Both the position numbers and the translations under genes were made by a program. Positions 15,306-23,413 of a stretch of 31,480 bases of DNA are shown one piece after another. Source of the stretch: DATDPY01 sp964395765 (GTDB lineage Bacteria > Bacteroidota > Bacteroidia > Cytophagales > Cyclobacteriaceae); the NCBI GenBank assembly GCA_964395765.1, contig CAYNCU010000015.1:1-31480 (forward strand), in the 5' to 3' direction. A model generated the notes under the pieces. That model worked only from the letters and a program-made list of their open reading frames with translations, was not told the DNA's origin and did no database searches. Each line of letters begins with the position of its first letter. The first letter of the stretch is position 1.

Positions 15306-15731
15306 TTAATTTTCATGTCTTTCAATTTCTGAAAAAAAGAATTCCGCTTCCTTCAGTGCATTTTCATCCGAATCGGATCCATGAATGGCATTGGATTGAA
15401 TGGATTTGGCAAACAATTTCCGGATCGTTCCCTCAGCCGCTTTTGCCGGATCGGTAGTACCGATCAATTTCCTGAAATCTTCAATGGCATTTTCTTTCCC
15501 GAGCACCATGGCAATTATTTTCCCGGAGGACATATACTCACAGAGACTTGTATAAAACGGTCTTTCTTTATGAACGGCATAAAAATCTCCGGCCTGTTCA
15601 GGAGTAAGCCGTGTAAGTTTAATGGCCAGGATATTGAATCCTGCTTTTTCAATCATTTGTATTATCGCACCTGAATTTTTGCCGGCAACAGCTTCCGGTT
15701 TGATCATTGTAAATGTAATTTCACCTTTCAT
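15306..15731 (-). CDS. ndk: Nucleoside-diphosphate kinase
   Basis: 141-residue NDK, which balances nucleoside tri- and diphosphates by a ping-pong phosphohistidine mechanism. The phospho-acceptor is His117 in SNAIHGSDSDENA, the family signature (NxxHGSDS). Other conserved residues: TMIKPEAV (Lys11 binding phosphate), YxVH block YAVHKERPFY, Arg88 and EGTIRKLFA. Slight oddities: the phosphate-loop Asn and C-terminal region FFFSEIERHEN are typical of the Bacteroidota branch. It starts at the ATG at 15731 (MKGEITFTMIKP). It is a single-gene unit on the minus strand, divergent from the NrnA operon across 164 bp; TATTTTTG on the minus strand at 15755-15762 is a good promoter element. Cytosolic. Confidence 0.97.
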   Translation of the reverse strand: MKGEITFTMIKPEAVAGKNSGAIIQMIEKAGFNILAIKLTRLTPEQAGDFYAVHKERPFYTSLCEYMSSGKIIAMVLGKENAIEDFRKLIGTTDPAKAAEGTIRKLFAKSIQSNAIHGSDSDENALKEAEFFFSEIERHEN

Positions 15732-15754
15732 CTTTTTCTGTTTTTATGAAGCTG

Positions 15755-15762
15755 CAAAAATA
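15755..15762 (-). promoter_or_regulatory. Candidate -7 promoter element for ndk
   Basis: The minus strand reads TATTTTTG, an exact match to TAnnTTTG, 23 bases upstream of the ndk ATG. No clear -33 TTTG was found at the expected distance. Confidence 0.4.
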
Positions 15763-15831
15763 ATAGTAATAAATAAAGCATGAGTTATTTAAATTCGATT
15801 TTACTATAATTTGCCGGCCTAAAGTAGCATT

Positions 15832-15862
15832 TTTGATTTTACTCATTTAATTAGCACCTTTA
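15832..15862 (+). promoter_or_regulatory. Candidate promoter of the nrnA-FKBP-rdgB operon
   Basis: TTTG (15832-15835), 19 bases, then CACCTTTA (15855-15862), which matches 6 of the 8 positions of TAnnTTTG counting the two free ones. The spacing is right for a Bacteroidota sigma-A promoter. The start codon lies 33 bases on, with a purine-rich AAGAAAGAG upstream. Confidence 0.4.
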
Positions 15863-15895
15863 TCACTATTTTTAAACCAAGAAGAAAGAGATATA

Positions 15896-16927
15896 ATGTT
15901 GAATATCAGGGATTTAAAATTATTTCTTCAGGCTAAAAAAAAGATTGTTATCACCACTCATCACCGCCCTGATGCCGATGCCCTGGGCTCTTCGCTGGGC
16001 CTGCATAATTATCTGACTAAAAAAGGTCATGAGGTTACCGTGATAAGTCCGACTGACTATCCTCGTTTTCTTCACTGGATGGAAGGGAACGATAAAGTAG
16101 TTATTTTTTCCGAAGAAAGCCGGCCGTTGGCGGAACGGCTTATCCAAGAAGCCGAACTGATATTTTGTCTTGATTTTAATGTATTAAACCGGATCGACGG
16201 GTTGGAAGACCTGATCAGGAACAGTAAGGCAAAAAAAGTCCTGATTGATCACCATCTGGATCCGGAACATTTTTCGGATTATGAGTACAGCAGCATTGAT
16301 GCCGCTGCTACCGCAGAGCTGATTTATGAATTTATTGTAAGTATGGGCGACAGGGATATAATTGATAAAGGAATAGCGGAATGTCTTTACGCGGGCATTA
16401 TGACCGACACGGGGCAATTTAAGCATAATAACGTAACACAGAATGTTCATTTTGTGACCGCCAACCTGATGGCTTTGGGTGCCGATACGGCGAAAGTCGG
16501 CAGCTTGATTTACGATAATAATTCATTCGACAGGCTACAGTTCCTGGGTTATATGTTATATAAAAAGCTTATTTTTTTATCTGAATATAATACTGCTTAT
16601 ATCGTTGTAAGCGCGGAAGATCAGAATCGGTTTAATGCGCAGACCGGGGACACGGAGGGATTGGTGAATTATGCCTTATCCCTGAGCAAAGTGGTATTGG
16701 CTGCTTTAATTACAGAAAATGAAGATAGTGTAAAACTATCCTTCCGTTCCAAAGGAGATTTTTCTGTTAATGATTTTGCCAGGAAACATTTCCGGGGCGG
16801 AGGCCATAAAAATGCTGCAGGAGGTATCAGTGATAAAAACCTGGAGGATACCGTAAAATCGTTTACGGAAATTATAAAGGAATACAAGAATGTTCTCAAT
16901 GAAATTAATAATGAGATGGAAATTTGA
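15896..16927 (+). CDS. nrnA: DHH/DHHA1 phosphoesterase, NrnA-type oligoribonuclease / pAp phosphatase
   Basis: 343-residue DHH-superfamily enzyme that degrades 2-5-nt RNA to mononucleotides and often dephosphorylates pAp. Metal ligands are visible in order: TTHHRPDADALGSSLG (His22/23, Asp26, Asp28), LDFNVLNRIDGL, the family-naming LIDHHLDPEHF, and DTGQFKHNN. The C-terminal DHHA1 domain carries the substrate-binding GGGHKNAAGG. Length matches the NrnA branch (about 320-340), shorter than RecJ. Start ATG at 15896 has a purine-rich AAGAAAGAG nine bases upstream. It is the first gene of a run with the tandem-FKBP lipoprotein (overlapping start) and RdgB; NrnA and RdgB both handle nucleotide waste. 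Cytosolic. Confidence 0.93.
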   Translation: MLNIRDLKLFLQAKKKIVITTHHRPDADALGSSLGLHNYLTKKGHEVTVISPTDYPRFLHWMEGNDKVVIFSEESRPLAERLIQEAELIFCLDFNVLNRIDGLEDLIRNSKAKKVLIDHHLDPEHFSDYEYSSIDAAATAELIYEFIVSMGDRDIIDKGIAECLYAGIMTDTGQFKHNNVTQNVHFVTANLMALGADTAKVGSLIYDNNSFDRLQFLGYMLYKKLIFLSEYNTAYIVVSAEDQNRFNAQTGDTEGLVNYALSLSKVVLAALITENEDSVKLSFRSKGDFSVNDFARKHFRGGGHKNAAGGISDKNLEDTVKSFTEIIKEYKNVLNEINNEMEI

Positions 16928-17810
16928 GTTGTTGCTGTTGTTCCTTCTCCCGTTGGTCCAGGCATGCAGGGATGACGGATTTACGAGAACAAAAAGCGGA
17001 CTGGAGTATAAAATCGTGAGACAGGGCAGCGGGCCGGGCTTTTCAAAGGGTGAGTACGTAGAATTCAACATAGAATATTATGATGAAAACGATTCATTAA
17101 TCTATAGTTCGATCACCAGGGGTATGCCTGTAACTATGTTGTTTAATGATTCTATCTGGCATCATTCGGGCCAGATATATGAAGGCTTCAGCAAGCTTAA
17201 AGTAGGAGATAGCGCCGTATTTCGGGTATTATGCAAGAATTTATATATTAATTCATTTCGCATGCCTGTGCCGGGTAAACTGGATCCAAAAAGTAAAATA
17301 ACGTTCAGGGTCGGGGTAACGAAAACCTTAAGTGAAGATGAATTTAAAAAATACGAACAAAGTCTTGTTGAAAAAAACGAAACGGCAAGGGAAAAAAGGG
17401 AAAATGATCAATTAATTGAAGACACCGCCATTATTGACCAATACCTTGAGAAGGAAAATATTATTCCCATGGAGACCGAATCGGGCCTACGCTATATCAT
17501 CGAAAAAAAAGGAAAGGGTCCGAAACCCAGGAAAGGAGAAAAGGTTGTAATAAGTTTTACCGGCATGCTGCTCGACGGTACGGTTTTCGATTCTACCGAA
17601 AAAAACGGCAAGCCCATGGAATTCCCGGTAGGATTAAACGTCGTGATCAAAGGTTTGGACGAAGGTGTTGGCATGATGACAAAAGGAAGCAGGTACAAAT
17701 TTTATATACCCTCCCCTCTGGCCTACGGTAACAGGAGAATCGGTTCGTTCATCGCGCCCAACAGCATTCTCGTCTATGATACTAAATTACTGGATATAAA
17801 AAATAACTGA
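16899..17810 (+). CDS. FKBP-type peptidyl-prolyl isomerase lipoprotein, two FKBP domains (GldI-like)
   Basis: 303-residue lipoprotein. The signal peptide (MKLIMRWKFELLLLFLLP) ends at lipobox LVQAC (Cys23), so the product should be anchored facing the periplasm. The first FKBP-like domain (about residues 33-150: YKIVRQGSGPGFSKGEYV, GFSKLKVGDSAVFRV) lacks several aromatic pocket residues and may be inactive. The second (about 185-303: YIIEKKGKGPKPRKGEKV, GTVFDSTEKNG, GLDEGVGMMTKGSRYKFYIPSPLAYG) has the full FKBP signature. The domains are joined by a charged coiled-coil-like stretch (EQSLVEKNETAREKRENDQ). Alternative ATGs at 16890 and 16911 are in frame; the exact start is uncertain. The start overlaps nrnA. 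In gliding flavobacteria GldI is a related FKBP lipoprotein; no other gld genes are here, so a motility role is not supported. Confidence 0.88.
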   Translation: MKLIMRWKFELLLLFLLPLVQACRDDGFTRTKSGLEYKIVRQGSGPGFSKGEYVEFNIEYYDENDSLIYSSITRGMPVTMLFNDSIWHHSGQIYEGFSKLKVGDSAVFRVLCKNLYINSFRMPVPGKLDPKSKITFRVGVTKTLSEDEFKKYEQSLVEKNETAREKRENDQLIEDTAIIDQYLEKENIIPMETESGLRYIIEKKGKGPKPRKGEKVVISFTGMLLDGTVFDSTEKNGKPMEFPVGLNVVIKGLDEGVGMMTKGSRYKFYIPSPLAYGNRRIGSFIAPNSILVYDTKLLDIKNN

Positions 17811-17821
17811 ATTTCCTTCTT

Positions 17822-18406
17822 GTGGATCTTTGTTTCGCCACCAATAATCGGAATAAACTGGAGGAAGTATCAAGACTGATCGGGTCCGAATTCCGTATCA
17901 TCAGCCTTAAGGAGATTGGTTGTAGTGAAGAAATCCCGGAGATCTTCCCCACCATCAGCGAAAATTCATATGCCAAGGCGTATTATATTTTCAGAAAATT
18001 TCATCGTGATGTCTTTGCCGATGATACCGGATTGGAAGTGGAAGTTTTGGGTGGTGAACCTGGTGTACATTCGGCCCGTTATGCCGGTCCCGGTAAGGAC
18101 AGTAATGATAATATCAGGTTGCTGTTGAATAAACTGGGGGATAACAGCAACCGTTCCGCCCGGTTTAAAACTGTCATTACCCTAATCTTAAATGGAAAAT
18201 CCTATCAGTTCGAAGGAATTATCAACGGCAATATTACGAAGAAGAAAAAGGGGGAGAACGGGTTCGGTTATGATCCTGTATTTCTACCGGAAGGCTACGA
18301 GGTTACCTTTGCCGAAATGACCTCAGAAGAAAAAAACAGGATCAGTCACCGGGCCATCGCTATCAATAAATTAGCTTTATTTTTAAATTCCGGAAAAGTA
18401 TCCTGA
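17822..18406 (+). CDS. rdgB: Non-canonical purine NTP pyrophosphatase, RdgB/HAM1 family
   Basis: 194-residue house-cleaning enzyme hydrolysing dITP, XTP and ITP to monophosphates, keeping them out of DNA and RNA. Motifs: N-terminal FATNNRNKLEEV (substrate-phosphate loop), FADDTGLEVEVLGGEPGVHSARYAG (catalytic Asp67/68), KKGENGFGYDPVF (base recognition), and ISHRAIAINK (residues 174-183). All are intact. Start: no ATG exists between the FKBP stop (17810) and the conserved N-terminus; the GTG at 17822 gives MDLCFATNNRNK, matching the family. It is third in the nrnA operon and is followed by a hairpin terminator at 18426. Confidence 0.95.
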   Translation: MDLCFATNNRNKLEEVSRLIGSEFRIISLKEIGCSEEIPEIFPTISENSYAKAYYIFRKFHRDVFADDTGLEVEVLGGEPGVHSARYAGPGKDSNDNIRLLLNKLGDNSNRSARFKTVITLILNGKSYQFEGIINGNITKKKKGENGFGYDPVFLPEGYEVTFAEMTSEEKNRISHRAIAINKLALFLNSGKVS

Positions 18407-18425
18407 ACAGAAAAGGCCGCTCCTG

Positions 18426-18446
18426 AACGGGGATCCCGTTTTTTTT
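18426..18446 (+). terminator. Intrinsic terminator of the nrnA-FKBP-rdgB operon
   Basis: AACGGG (18426-18431), 3-base loop GAT, CCCGTT (18435-18440), then TTTTTT (18441-18446). It lies 20 bases after the rdgB stop. Confidence 0.75.
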
Positions 18447-18516
18447 AAACCCATCATCACAGTTTATCCCAACATTCCCTATTGGAATTTGTATTTTATT
18501 AATGATGACATTTAAT

Positions 18517-18524
18517 TACCTTTG
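18517..18524 (+). promoter_or_regulatory. Candidate -7 element with almost no leader
   Basis: TACCTTTG, an exact match to TAnnTTTG, ends only 8 bases before the ATG of the small exported protein at 18533. A TTTG lies at 18488-18491, 25 bases upstream, slightly further than usual. If used, the mRNA would begin almost at the start codon. Confidence 0.4.
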
Positions 18525-18532
18525 GACTTCTT

Positions 18533-18895
18533 ATGAAAAGGCAAAACCCTTATAGTATTTTAAAAAAACATGCGCTGGCCGGATCAGTAGTACTCTTGAT
18601 CCTTTTGATTTTGTTTTCCCAGGGCGCGGCGGTTTATGCGCTGAATAACCAACCGGTAGAAAAAAGCAACAAAAAAGCCGACAATGGTAAAAAAGGAGAA
18701 GAGGCTGTTATTCTGCTGAGTACGACTGCCACAGTTTCCAGTTTCCAGATCCATTTTGAACCGTTAGGTAAAATTTTAATTAACCTTCCCGTTATCGGGA
18801 CAACCGTTAAAAGATTCTTCCCGCATTTTTCCGGATATTTCAATAATTATTTTCAGACTCTCTTTCAATTCATTATTGCCACCAAGGCACCGTAA
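18533..18895 (+). CDS. Small exported or membrane-anchored protein, unknown function
   Basis: 120 residues. A basic N-terminus (MKRQNPYSILKKHALAG) precedes one hydrophobic helix (SVVLLILLILFSQGAAVYA), which could be a cleavable signal peptide (after VYA) or a membrane anchor. Next is a charged, Lys-rich stretch (EKSNKKADNGKKGEEA), then two hydrophobic segments (VILLSTTATVSSFQIHFEPLG, ILINLPVIGTTVKRFFPHFSG) and an aromatic tail (YFNNYFQTLFQFIIATKAP). No cysteine and no recognised domain. It sits 53 bases upstream of secDF. No terminator lies between them, so it might be co-transcribed, but a role in export is only a guess. The real-gene case rests on the signal sequence, the good promoter element and unbroken coding composition. 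Confidence 0.65.
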   Translation: MKRQNPYSILKKHALAGSVVLLILLILFSQGAAVYALNNQPVEKSNKKADNGKKGEEAVILLSTTATVSSFQIHFEPLGKILINLPVIGTTVKRFFPHFSGYFNNYFQTLFQFIIATKAP

Positions 18896-18948
18896 TACCG
18901 GGTATTTCTTCCCCGGTAACTTTTTATAAACAATTAATTTATTCTTCC

Positions 18949-21900
18949 ATGATTAATAAAAATGTAACAATATTTCTGACGGTAATTGTCACCTTGCTTT
19001 GCATCTATTACCTGTCTTTCACCTTTGTATCAAGAAAAATACAAAAGGAAGCCACAATGGCCTCCACCAATGCCAGTGGGAATGTCAATTTTAACAAACG
19101 GCAACAATACCTTGATTCCATCTGGAATGAACCGGTATATAATCTTTTCGGCATAAAATATACCTATAAGGAAGTAAAAGATATTGAACTCGGTTTAGGA
19201 CTCGACCTTCAGGGCGGGATGCATGTAACGCTTGAAGTTTCTCCTGCCGATATCATTAAAGGATTGAGCGGGAACAGCCAGAACCCCGATTTCCTTAAAG
19301 CCCTGGCGATGGCGCAGGAAAAACAGAAAACAAGCCAGGAGAAATTCACTAATTTATTTTACCAATCTTTTAAGGAAATAAACCCCAATGGACGTTTGGC
19401 ACCTATTTTTGCCAATGCCGCCAACCGGGGCAGGATCGGATTCGATTCTTCCGATGAGGATATTTTAAAAGTGATTGATTCTGAGGTCAATGATGCCATT
19501 GACCGGGCCTTTCAGATCATTACGAATCGCATTGATCAATTCGGTACTTCTTCACCCAGTATTACCCGGCTTCCCGGTTCGAGTCGTCTGCAGGTTGAAC
19601 TCCCGGGAGTTGAAAACCAGAAACGGGTTAGAAACCTTCTCCAGGGTGTTGCTAAACTTGAATTCTGGGAAGTTTACGATTTGAATGAAACCGGGAAGAT
19701 CCTCACTTCCTTAAATAACAGGGTTATGGCCGAAAAGGCAAACCTGCTGGCAACAGAAAATAAATCCGACAGTACCCGGGCATCGTCTTCAACTAAAGAT
19801 ACGACAAGACTTGGCGGTGAATCTTCGGAATTAGCCGGTCAGCTTGAAGGAAATCACACCGATACCGCGGCCCAGCAACTGGCCACCCAGTTAGCGGGCG
19901 ACAGTACCCGAACTGATTCTATTTCCGGGGTTAATAATTCACCGTTGATTTCTTTATTGAGAAAAAATGCCGGTTATGGCTTGTTCTACCCGGTAAAAGA
20001 TACTTCCAAGATAAATCGAATTTTACAACGCCCTGAAATAAAGATGCTGATTCCGTCCTCCATGAAATTCCTCTGGTGGAATAAACCGATCACCGATGCC
20101 AGTGGGGAGGAAGTTCTTGAGCTGATAGCCGTAAAAGTAAGACGGGGCGGTGAAGCACCACTGACCGGGGAAGTGATTACCGACGCCCGCTCGGAGTATG
20201 ATGAAAGAGGCCGACCTTCGGTATCGATGCAGATGTCGCCTGCCGGTGCTAAAATCTGGAGAAAACTGACAGCCGAGAACATCAATCACAGGATTGCCAT
20301 TGTATTGGATAACAGGGTATATTCTGCCCCCAATGTAATCAATGAAATCCCCAATGGTAATTCATCAATAACGGGAAATTTCACGCTCGATGAAACCAAA
20401 GATCTTGCCAACGTTTTGAAAACCGGTAAGCTTCCTGCGCCTACCCGGATTGTGGAAGAAGCGGTCATCGGCCCGACCCTGGGAAAGCAAGCCCAGGCCC
20501 AGGGAATTTTCTCGATAATTGCCGGGTTATTAGTTGTGGTTATTTTCATGGTTGCCTATTATGCCAAAGGCGGCTTGGTAGCCAACCTGGCCCTGATATT
20601 CAACATATTTTTTATACTCGGTATTCTGGCTCAGATGAACGCATCGCTCACCCTTCCCGGTATAGCAGGAATTGTATTAACGATTGGTATGGCAGTCGAT
20701 GCCAATGTACTTATCTATGAACGAATACGGGAAGAAATCCGAAGCGGCGCCACCATGATCAACGCGATCAATCTTGGTTTCAGCAGGGCGTATGGAACCA
20801 TCATCGACTCTAACCTGACAACATTTATTACCGCCTTGCTGATGTTCATATTTGGCCAGGGTCCAATCCGTGGTTTCGCAACAACGCTTATGATCGGTAT
20901 CGTCTGCTCGGTATTTACCGCTGTATTTATTTCCAAGGTGGTGATAACCTGGATAACTAAAAACGGAAAGAAGACCAATGTTTCCTTTGAATTGGGCTGG
21001 TCAAAAAATATCCTCACGAATACGAATATTGATTTTATGGGGAAAAGGAAAATTGCCTATGTGTTTTCCTCCTCATTTATTGTAATAGGATTTATACTGA
21101 TCATATTACAGGGAGGTCTTAACCTGGGCGTGGATTTCAAAGGCGGGCGCTCTTATATCGTAATGTTTAATAATGCCATTCAGCCAACCTCACTTAGATC
21201 CACTTTAACCAATTCCTTTAAAGGGTCCGGGACGGAAGTGGTTTCTTACGGCTCAAGTAACCAGGTTAAGATTACCACAAGTTATCTCGTGGACGATGAA
21301 TCTACAAACGCTGATTCCCTGGTGCGAAATGCAATGATCCAGGGCATAGAAAAGAAAACCGGTCTTAAATATGAAGAAGACAAGTCTAATATTGATAAAG
21401 GTAATTTTATCATTTCAGGCTCGACCAAGGTAGGAGCGACAATTGCCAATGATATTCAAAGGGAATCCTTTGAAGCTGTACTTTATTCATTTATCGGGAT
21501 CTTCTTATATATCTTCTTCCGGTTCAAAAGGTGGCAATATGGTCTGGGAGCCGTAGTAGCCCTAATTCATGACAGTTCTTTTGTGATTGTATCCTTTGCC
21601 TATGCTCGGCTATTCGGTAAAATGTTTGAAGTGGACCAGGTCTTTATCGCGGCTGTGCTTACAGTAATCGGGTATTCCATTAACGATACGGTGGTGATCT
21701 TTGACCGGGTAAGGGAATATTCCCGGTTGAAACCCGGGACGCCTTTAAAGCCCCTGCTGAACGAATCTTTGAATAAAACCCTGAGCAGGACCATCATTAC
21801 TTCCGGATGTACAATGCTTACAATTCTTGTTTTGTTATTCTTCGGAGGAGAGGCATTGCGTGGTTTTTCATTCGCTCTTACGGTGGGTGTTTTTATAGGT

Positions 21901-21978
21901 ACCTACTCATCAATATATGTTGCCATACCTCTTGTTCTCGATTTATACGGGAAAAAGGTAACAAAGCATGCCTTATAA
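18949..21978 (+). CDS. secDF: Protein translocase subunit SecDF (fused)
   Basis: 1009-residue fusion of SecD and SecF, the membrane motor that uses the proton gradient to pull proteins through SecYEG. SecD half: TM1 at about 5-25, the signature LGLGLDLQGGMHVTLE (residues 81-96), the large periplasmic P1 region, then GNFTLDETKDLANVLKTGKLPAP and five helices including GIVLTIGMAVDANVLIYERIREE, in which the VDANVLIYE block is the D5 motif. SecF half begins near 690: IILQGGLNLGVDFKGGRSY, IAAVLTVIGYSINDTVVIFDRVRE, and closing helices. P1 holds a Ser/Thr/Asp-rich linker (about residues 270-330: NKSDSTRASSSTKDTTR, QLAGDSTRTDS). Such a linker and the fused form are typical of Bacteroidota. Complete; ends at a TAA at 21976. 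Confidence 0.98.
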   Translation: MINKNVTIFLTVIVTLLCIYYLSFTFVSRKIQKEATMASTNASGNVNFNKRQQYLDSIWNEPVYNLFGIKYTYKEVKDIELGLGLDLQGGMHVTLEVSPADIIKGLSGNSQNPDFLKALAMAQEKQKTSQEKFTNLFYQSFKEINPNGRLAPIFANAANRGRIGFDSSDEDILKVIDSEVNDAIDRAFQIITNRIDQFGTSSPSITRLPGSSRLQVELPGVENQKRVRNLLQGVAKLEFWEVYDLNETGKILTSLNNRVMAEKANLLATENKSDSTRASSSTKDTTRLGGESSELAGQLEGNHTDTAAQQLATQLAGDSTRTDSISGVNNSPLISLLRKNAGYGLFYPVKDTSKINRILQRPEIKMLIPSSMKFLWWNKPITDASGEEVLELIAVKVRRGGEAPLTGEVITDARSEYDERGRPSVSMQMSPAGAKIWRKLTAENINHRIAIVLDNRVYSAPNVINEIPNGNSSITGNFTLDETKDLANVLKTGKLPAPTRIVEEAVIGPTLGKQAQAQGIFSIIAGLLVVVIFMVAYYAKGGLVANLALIFNIFFILGILAQMNASLTLPGIAGIVLTIGMAVDANVLIYERIREEIRSGATMINAINLGFSRAYGTIIDSNLTTFITALLMFIFGQGPIRGFATTLMIGIVCSVFTAVFISKVVITWITKNGKKTNVSFELGWSKNILTNTNIDFMGKRKIAYVFSSSFIVIGFILIILQGGLNLGVDFKGGRSYIVMFNNAIQPTSLRSTLTNSFKGSGTEVVSYGSSNQVKITTSYLVDDESTNADSLVRNAMIQGIEKKTGLKYEEDKSNIDKGNFIISGSTKVGATIANDIQRESFEAVLYSFIGIFLYIFFRFKRWQYGLGAVVALIHDSSFVIVSFAYARLFGKMFEVDQVFIAAVLTVIGYSINDTVVIFDRVREYSRLKPGTPLKPLLNESLNKTLSRTIITSGCTMLTILVLLFFGGEALRGFSFALTVGVFIGTYSSIYVAIPLVLDLYGKKVTKHAL

Positions 21979-22031
21979 TTGAATGGATACTTTGTTAATC
22001 GTCGCAGGGTATTAAAATTATTATAATTCAG

Positions 22032-22070
22032 GTGCCTGCAGTATCTTGTATCAGGATCTGCAGGCATTTT
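22032..22070 (+). terminator. Probable terminator of secDF
   Basis: GCCTGCAG (22034-22041) pairs with CTGCAGGC (22058-22065), with flanking pairs extending it, a 16-base loop with an inner ATC/GAT pair, then TTTT (22067-22070). The stem is strong but the U-tract is short. It lies just before the next ATG (22079). Confidence 0.55.
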
Positions 22071-22078
22071 CATATAAT

Positions 22079-22633
22079 ATGAAATTCGATCCGTTATATT
22101 TTATCGGCCTAATGCCACCGGAAGACATAAGGCTGGAAATTACCAGGATTAAAGAATACTTCAGGGACCATTACGATTCAAAACATGCATTAAAATCCCC
22201 TCCCCACATAACGCTGATTCCGCCCTTCACTTACAGGGAATCCCAGGAAAAAAATTTAATTACTGACCTGCATAAATTTTCAGCAGAAGAAAATATATTT
22301 GAAGTTCTGCTTGAAAATTTCAATGCGTTTCCTCCCCGTGTAATTTTTGTGGAGGTACTGAAAAATGATTCCTTGTTCGGTCTCTTCAGGAAACTCATGC
22401 TTTTTGCAGAACAAAATTGGAATTTAAACGCTGTAGGAGAAAGGGAAAACCGTTTCACACCCCATATAACCGTTGCATTCAAGGATCTTAAAAAAGAGGC
22501 CTTTCGGGATGCCTGGTCGTTATTTCAGGCAAAAAAAATTAAATATCACTTTATCGCCGACGGAATAACTTTGTTCAGGCATAATGGGAAATGTTGGGAA
22601 ATTCTCACAACCTCACGTTTCACGAATAAATAA
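22079..22633 (+). CDS. 2H phosphoesterase, 2'-5' RNA ligase family (ThpR/LigT-like)
   Basis: 184-residue protein with the two HxT motifs of 2H phosphoesterases: PPHITLIPPF (His43, Thr45) and TPHITVAFKD (His129, Thr131), spaced as in LigT/ThpR. Known family members join or hydrolyse 2'-5' RNA linkages or open 2',3'-cyclic phosphates in the cytosol; the true substrate in Bacteroidota is not established. The ORF opens at a TTG at 22046 inside the upstream hairpin, but the ATG at 22079 gives the natural start MKFDPLYFIGLMPPEDIR. The probable secDF terminator ends just 9 bases before, so the gene may depend on read-through or an unseen promoter. Both motifs are intact, so an active enzyme is likely. 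Confidence 0.88.
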   Translation: MKFDPLYFIGLMPPEDIRLEITRIKEYFRDHYDSKHALKSPPHITLIPPFTYRESQEKNLITDLHKFSAEENIFEVLLENFNAFPPRVIFVEVLKNDSLFGLFRKLMLFAEQNWNLNAVGERENRFTPHITVAFKDLKKEAFRDAWSLFQAKKIKYHFIADGITLFRHNGKCWEILTTSRFTNK

Positions 22634-22710
22634 ATATTAATTTTAACTTAAATTCTACGCATTATATTTAACACGAGGATGAGGAGATTTCAATTGGTAT
22701 TATAAAATCC

Positions 22711-23298
22711 ATGTCAACATTTATCGAATACTTTAATCTGGGGATACGCCATATCTCCAGCATTCATTCCGTGGAACATGCTTTGTTCCTGATCGCCCTT
22801 TGCGCCATTTACCTTCTGCGTGATTGGAAAAAAGTTCTTGTACTGATCCTCTATTACGCTTTCGGTCATGTCGTTACCCTGGTTCTATCAACTTACAATA
22901 TATTGCGCATTCCGGGTGAAATAACAGATTACCTGATCCCGGTCACTATTTTTCTTACTGCTGCTTCCAATGTATTCCGTAAACATTACGGAGGTAGCGC
23001 CAAATTTCAGTTCAGCTATATACCGGCTATTTTATTCGGCCTGATCCATGGTTTCGGCTTTGCCGATTATTTCTCCGGCATTGTTAAAAGCAGCCATGGT
23101 ATAGGATTTTTACTGACCTCCTTTACCATCGGAATTGAAACCGGGCAACTGATCATTGTTTCCGCTTTTCTGTTTCTTTCATGGCTTTTTGTAAATAATT
23201 TCGGCATTAACAGGAGAGACTGGATCCTGGTCATTTCATCAGGGATTGCCGGCATTGCATTGACCTACATGTTTGAAGCAAGATTCTGGGTTAGTTGA
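22711..23298 (+). CDS. HupE/UreJ family membrane protein (putative metal permease)
   Basis: 195-residue integral membrane protein with about six helices. Family histidine motifs are present: LGIRHISSIHSVEHALFL (His14, His19, His23), FGHVVTLVL (His53) and LFGLIHGFGFADYF (His113). These resemble the nickel/metal-binding His motifs of HupE/UreJ transporters, some of which import Ni for hydrogenase or urease. No hydrogenase, urease or other nickel enzyme is visible in the window, so the metal and role are unknown. Start ATG at 22711, with a purine-rich GAGGATGAGGAG about 30 bases upstream that is too far to be a ribosome site. It is followed by the D15-type beta-barrel gene, whose likely start is 115 bases downstream. 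Confidence 0.85.
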   Translation: MSTFIEYFNLGIRHISSIHSVEHALFLIALCAIYLLRDWKKVLVLILYYAFGHVVTLVLSTYNILRIPGEITDYLIPVTIFLTAASNVFRKHYGGSAKFQFSYIPAILFGLIHGFGFADYFSGIVKSSHGIGFLLTSFTIGIETGQLIIVSAFLFLSWLFVNNFGINRRDWILVISSGIAGIALTYMFEARFWVS

Positions 23299-23413
23299 AA
23301 ATAAAAATCCGACCGGTTTAATTCCCTATATTCTATATTTTTACCAAAACAAGGTACTGAATATACACCAGGAGAAAAATATCCGTTTATTTGTAAGCTA
23401 CCCGACTCGAATA

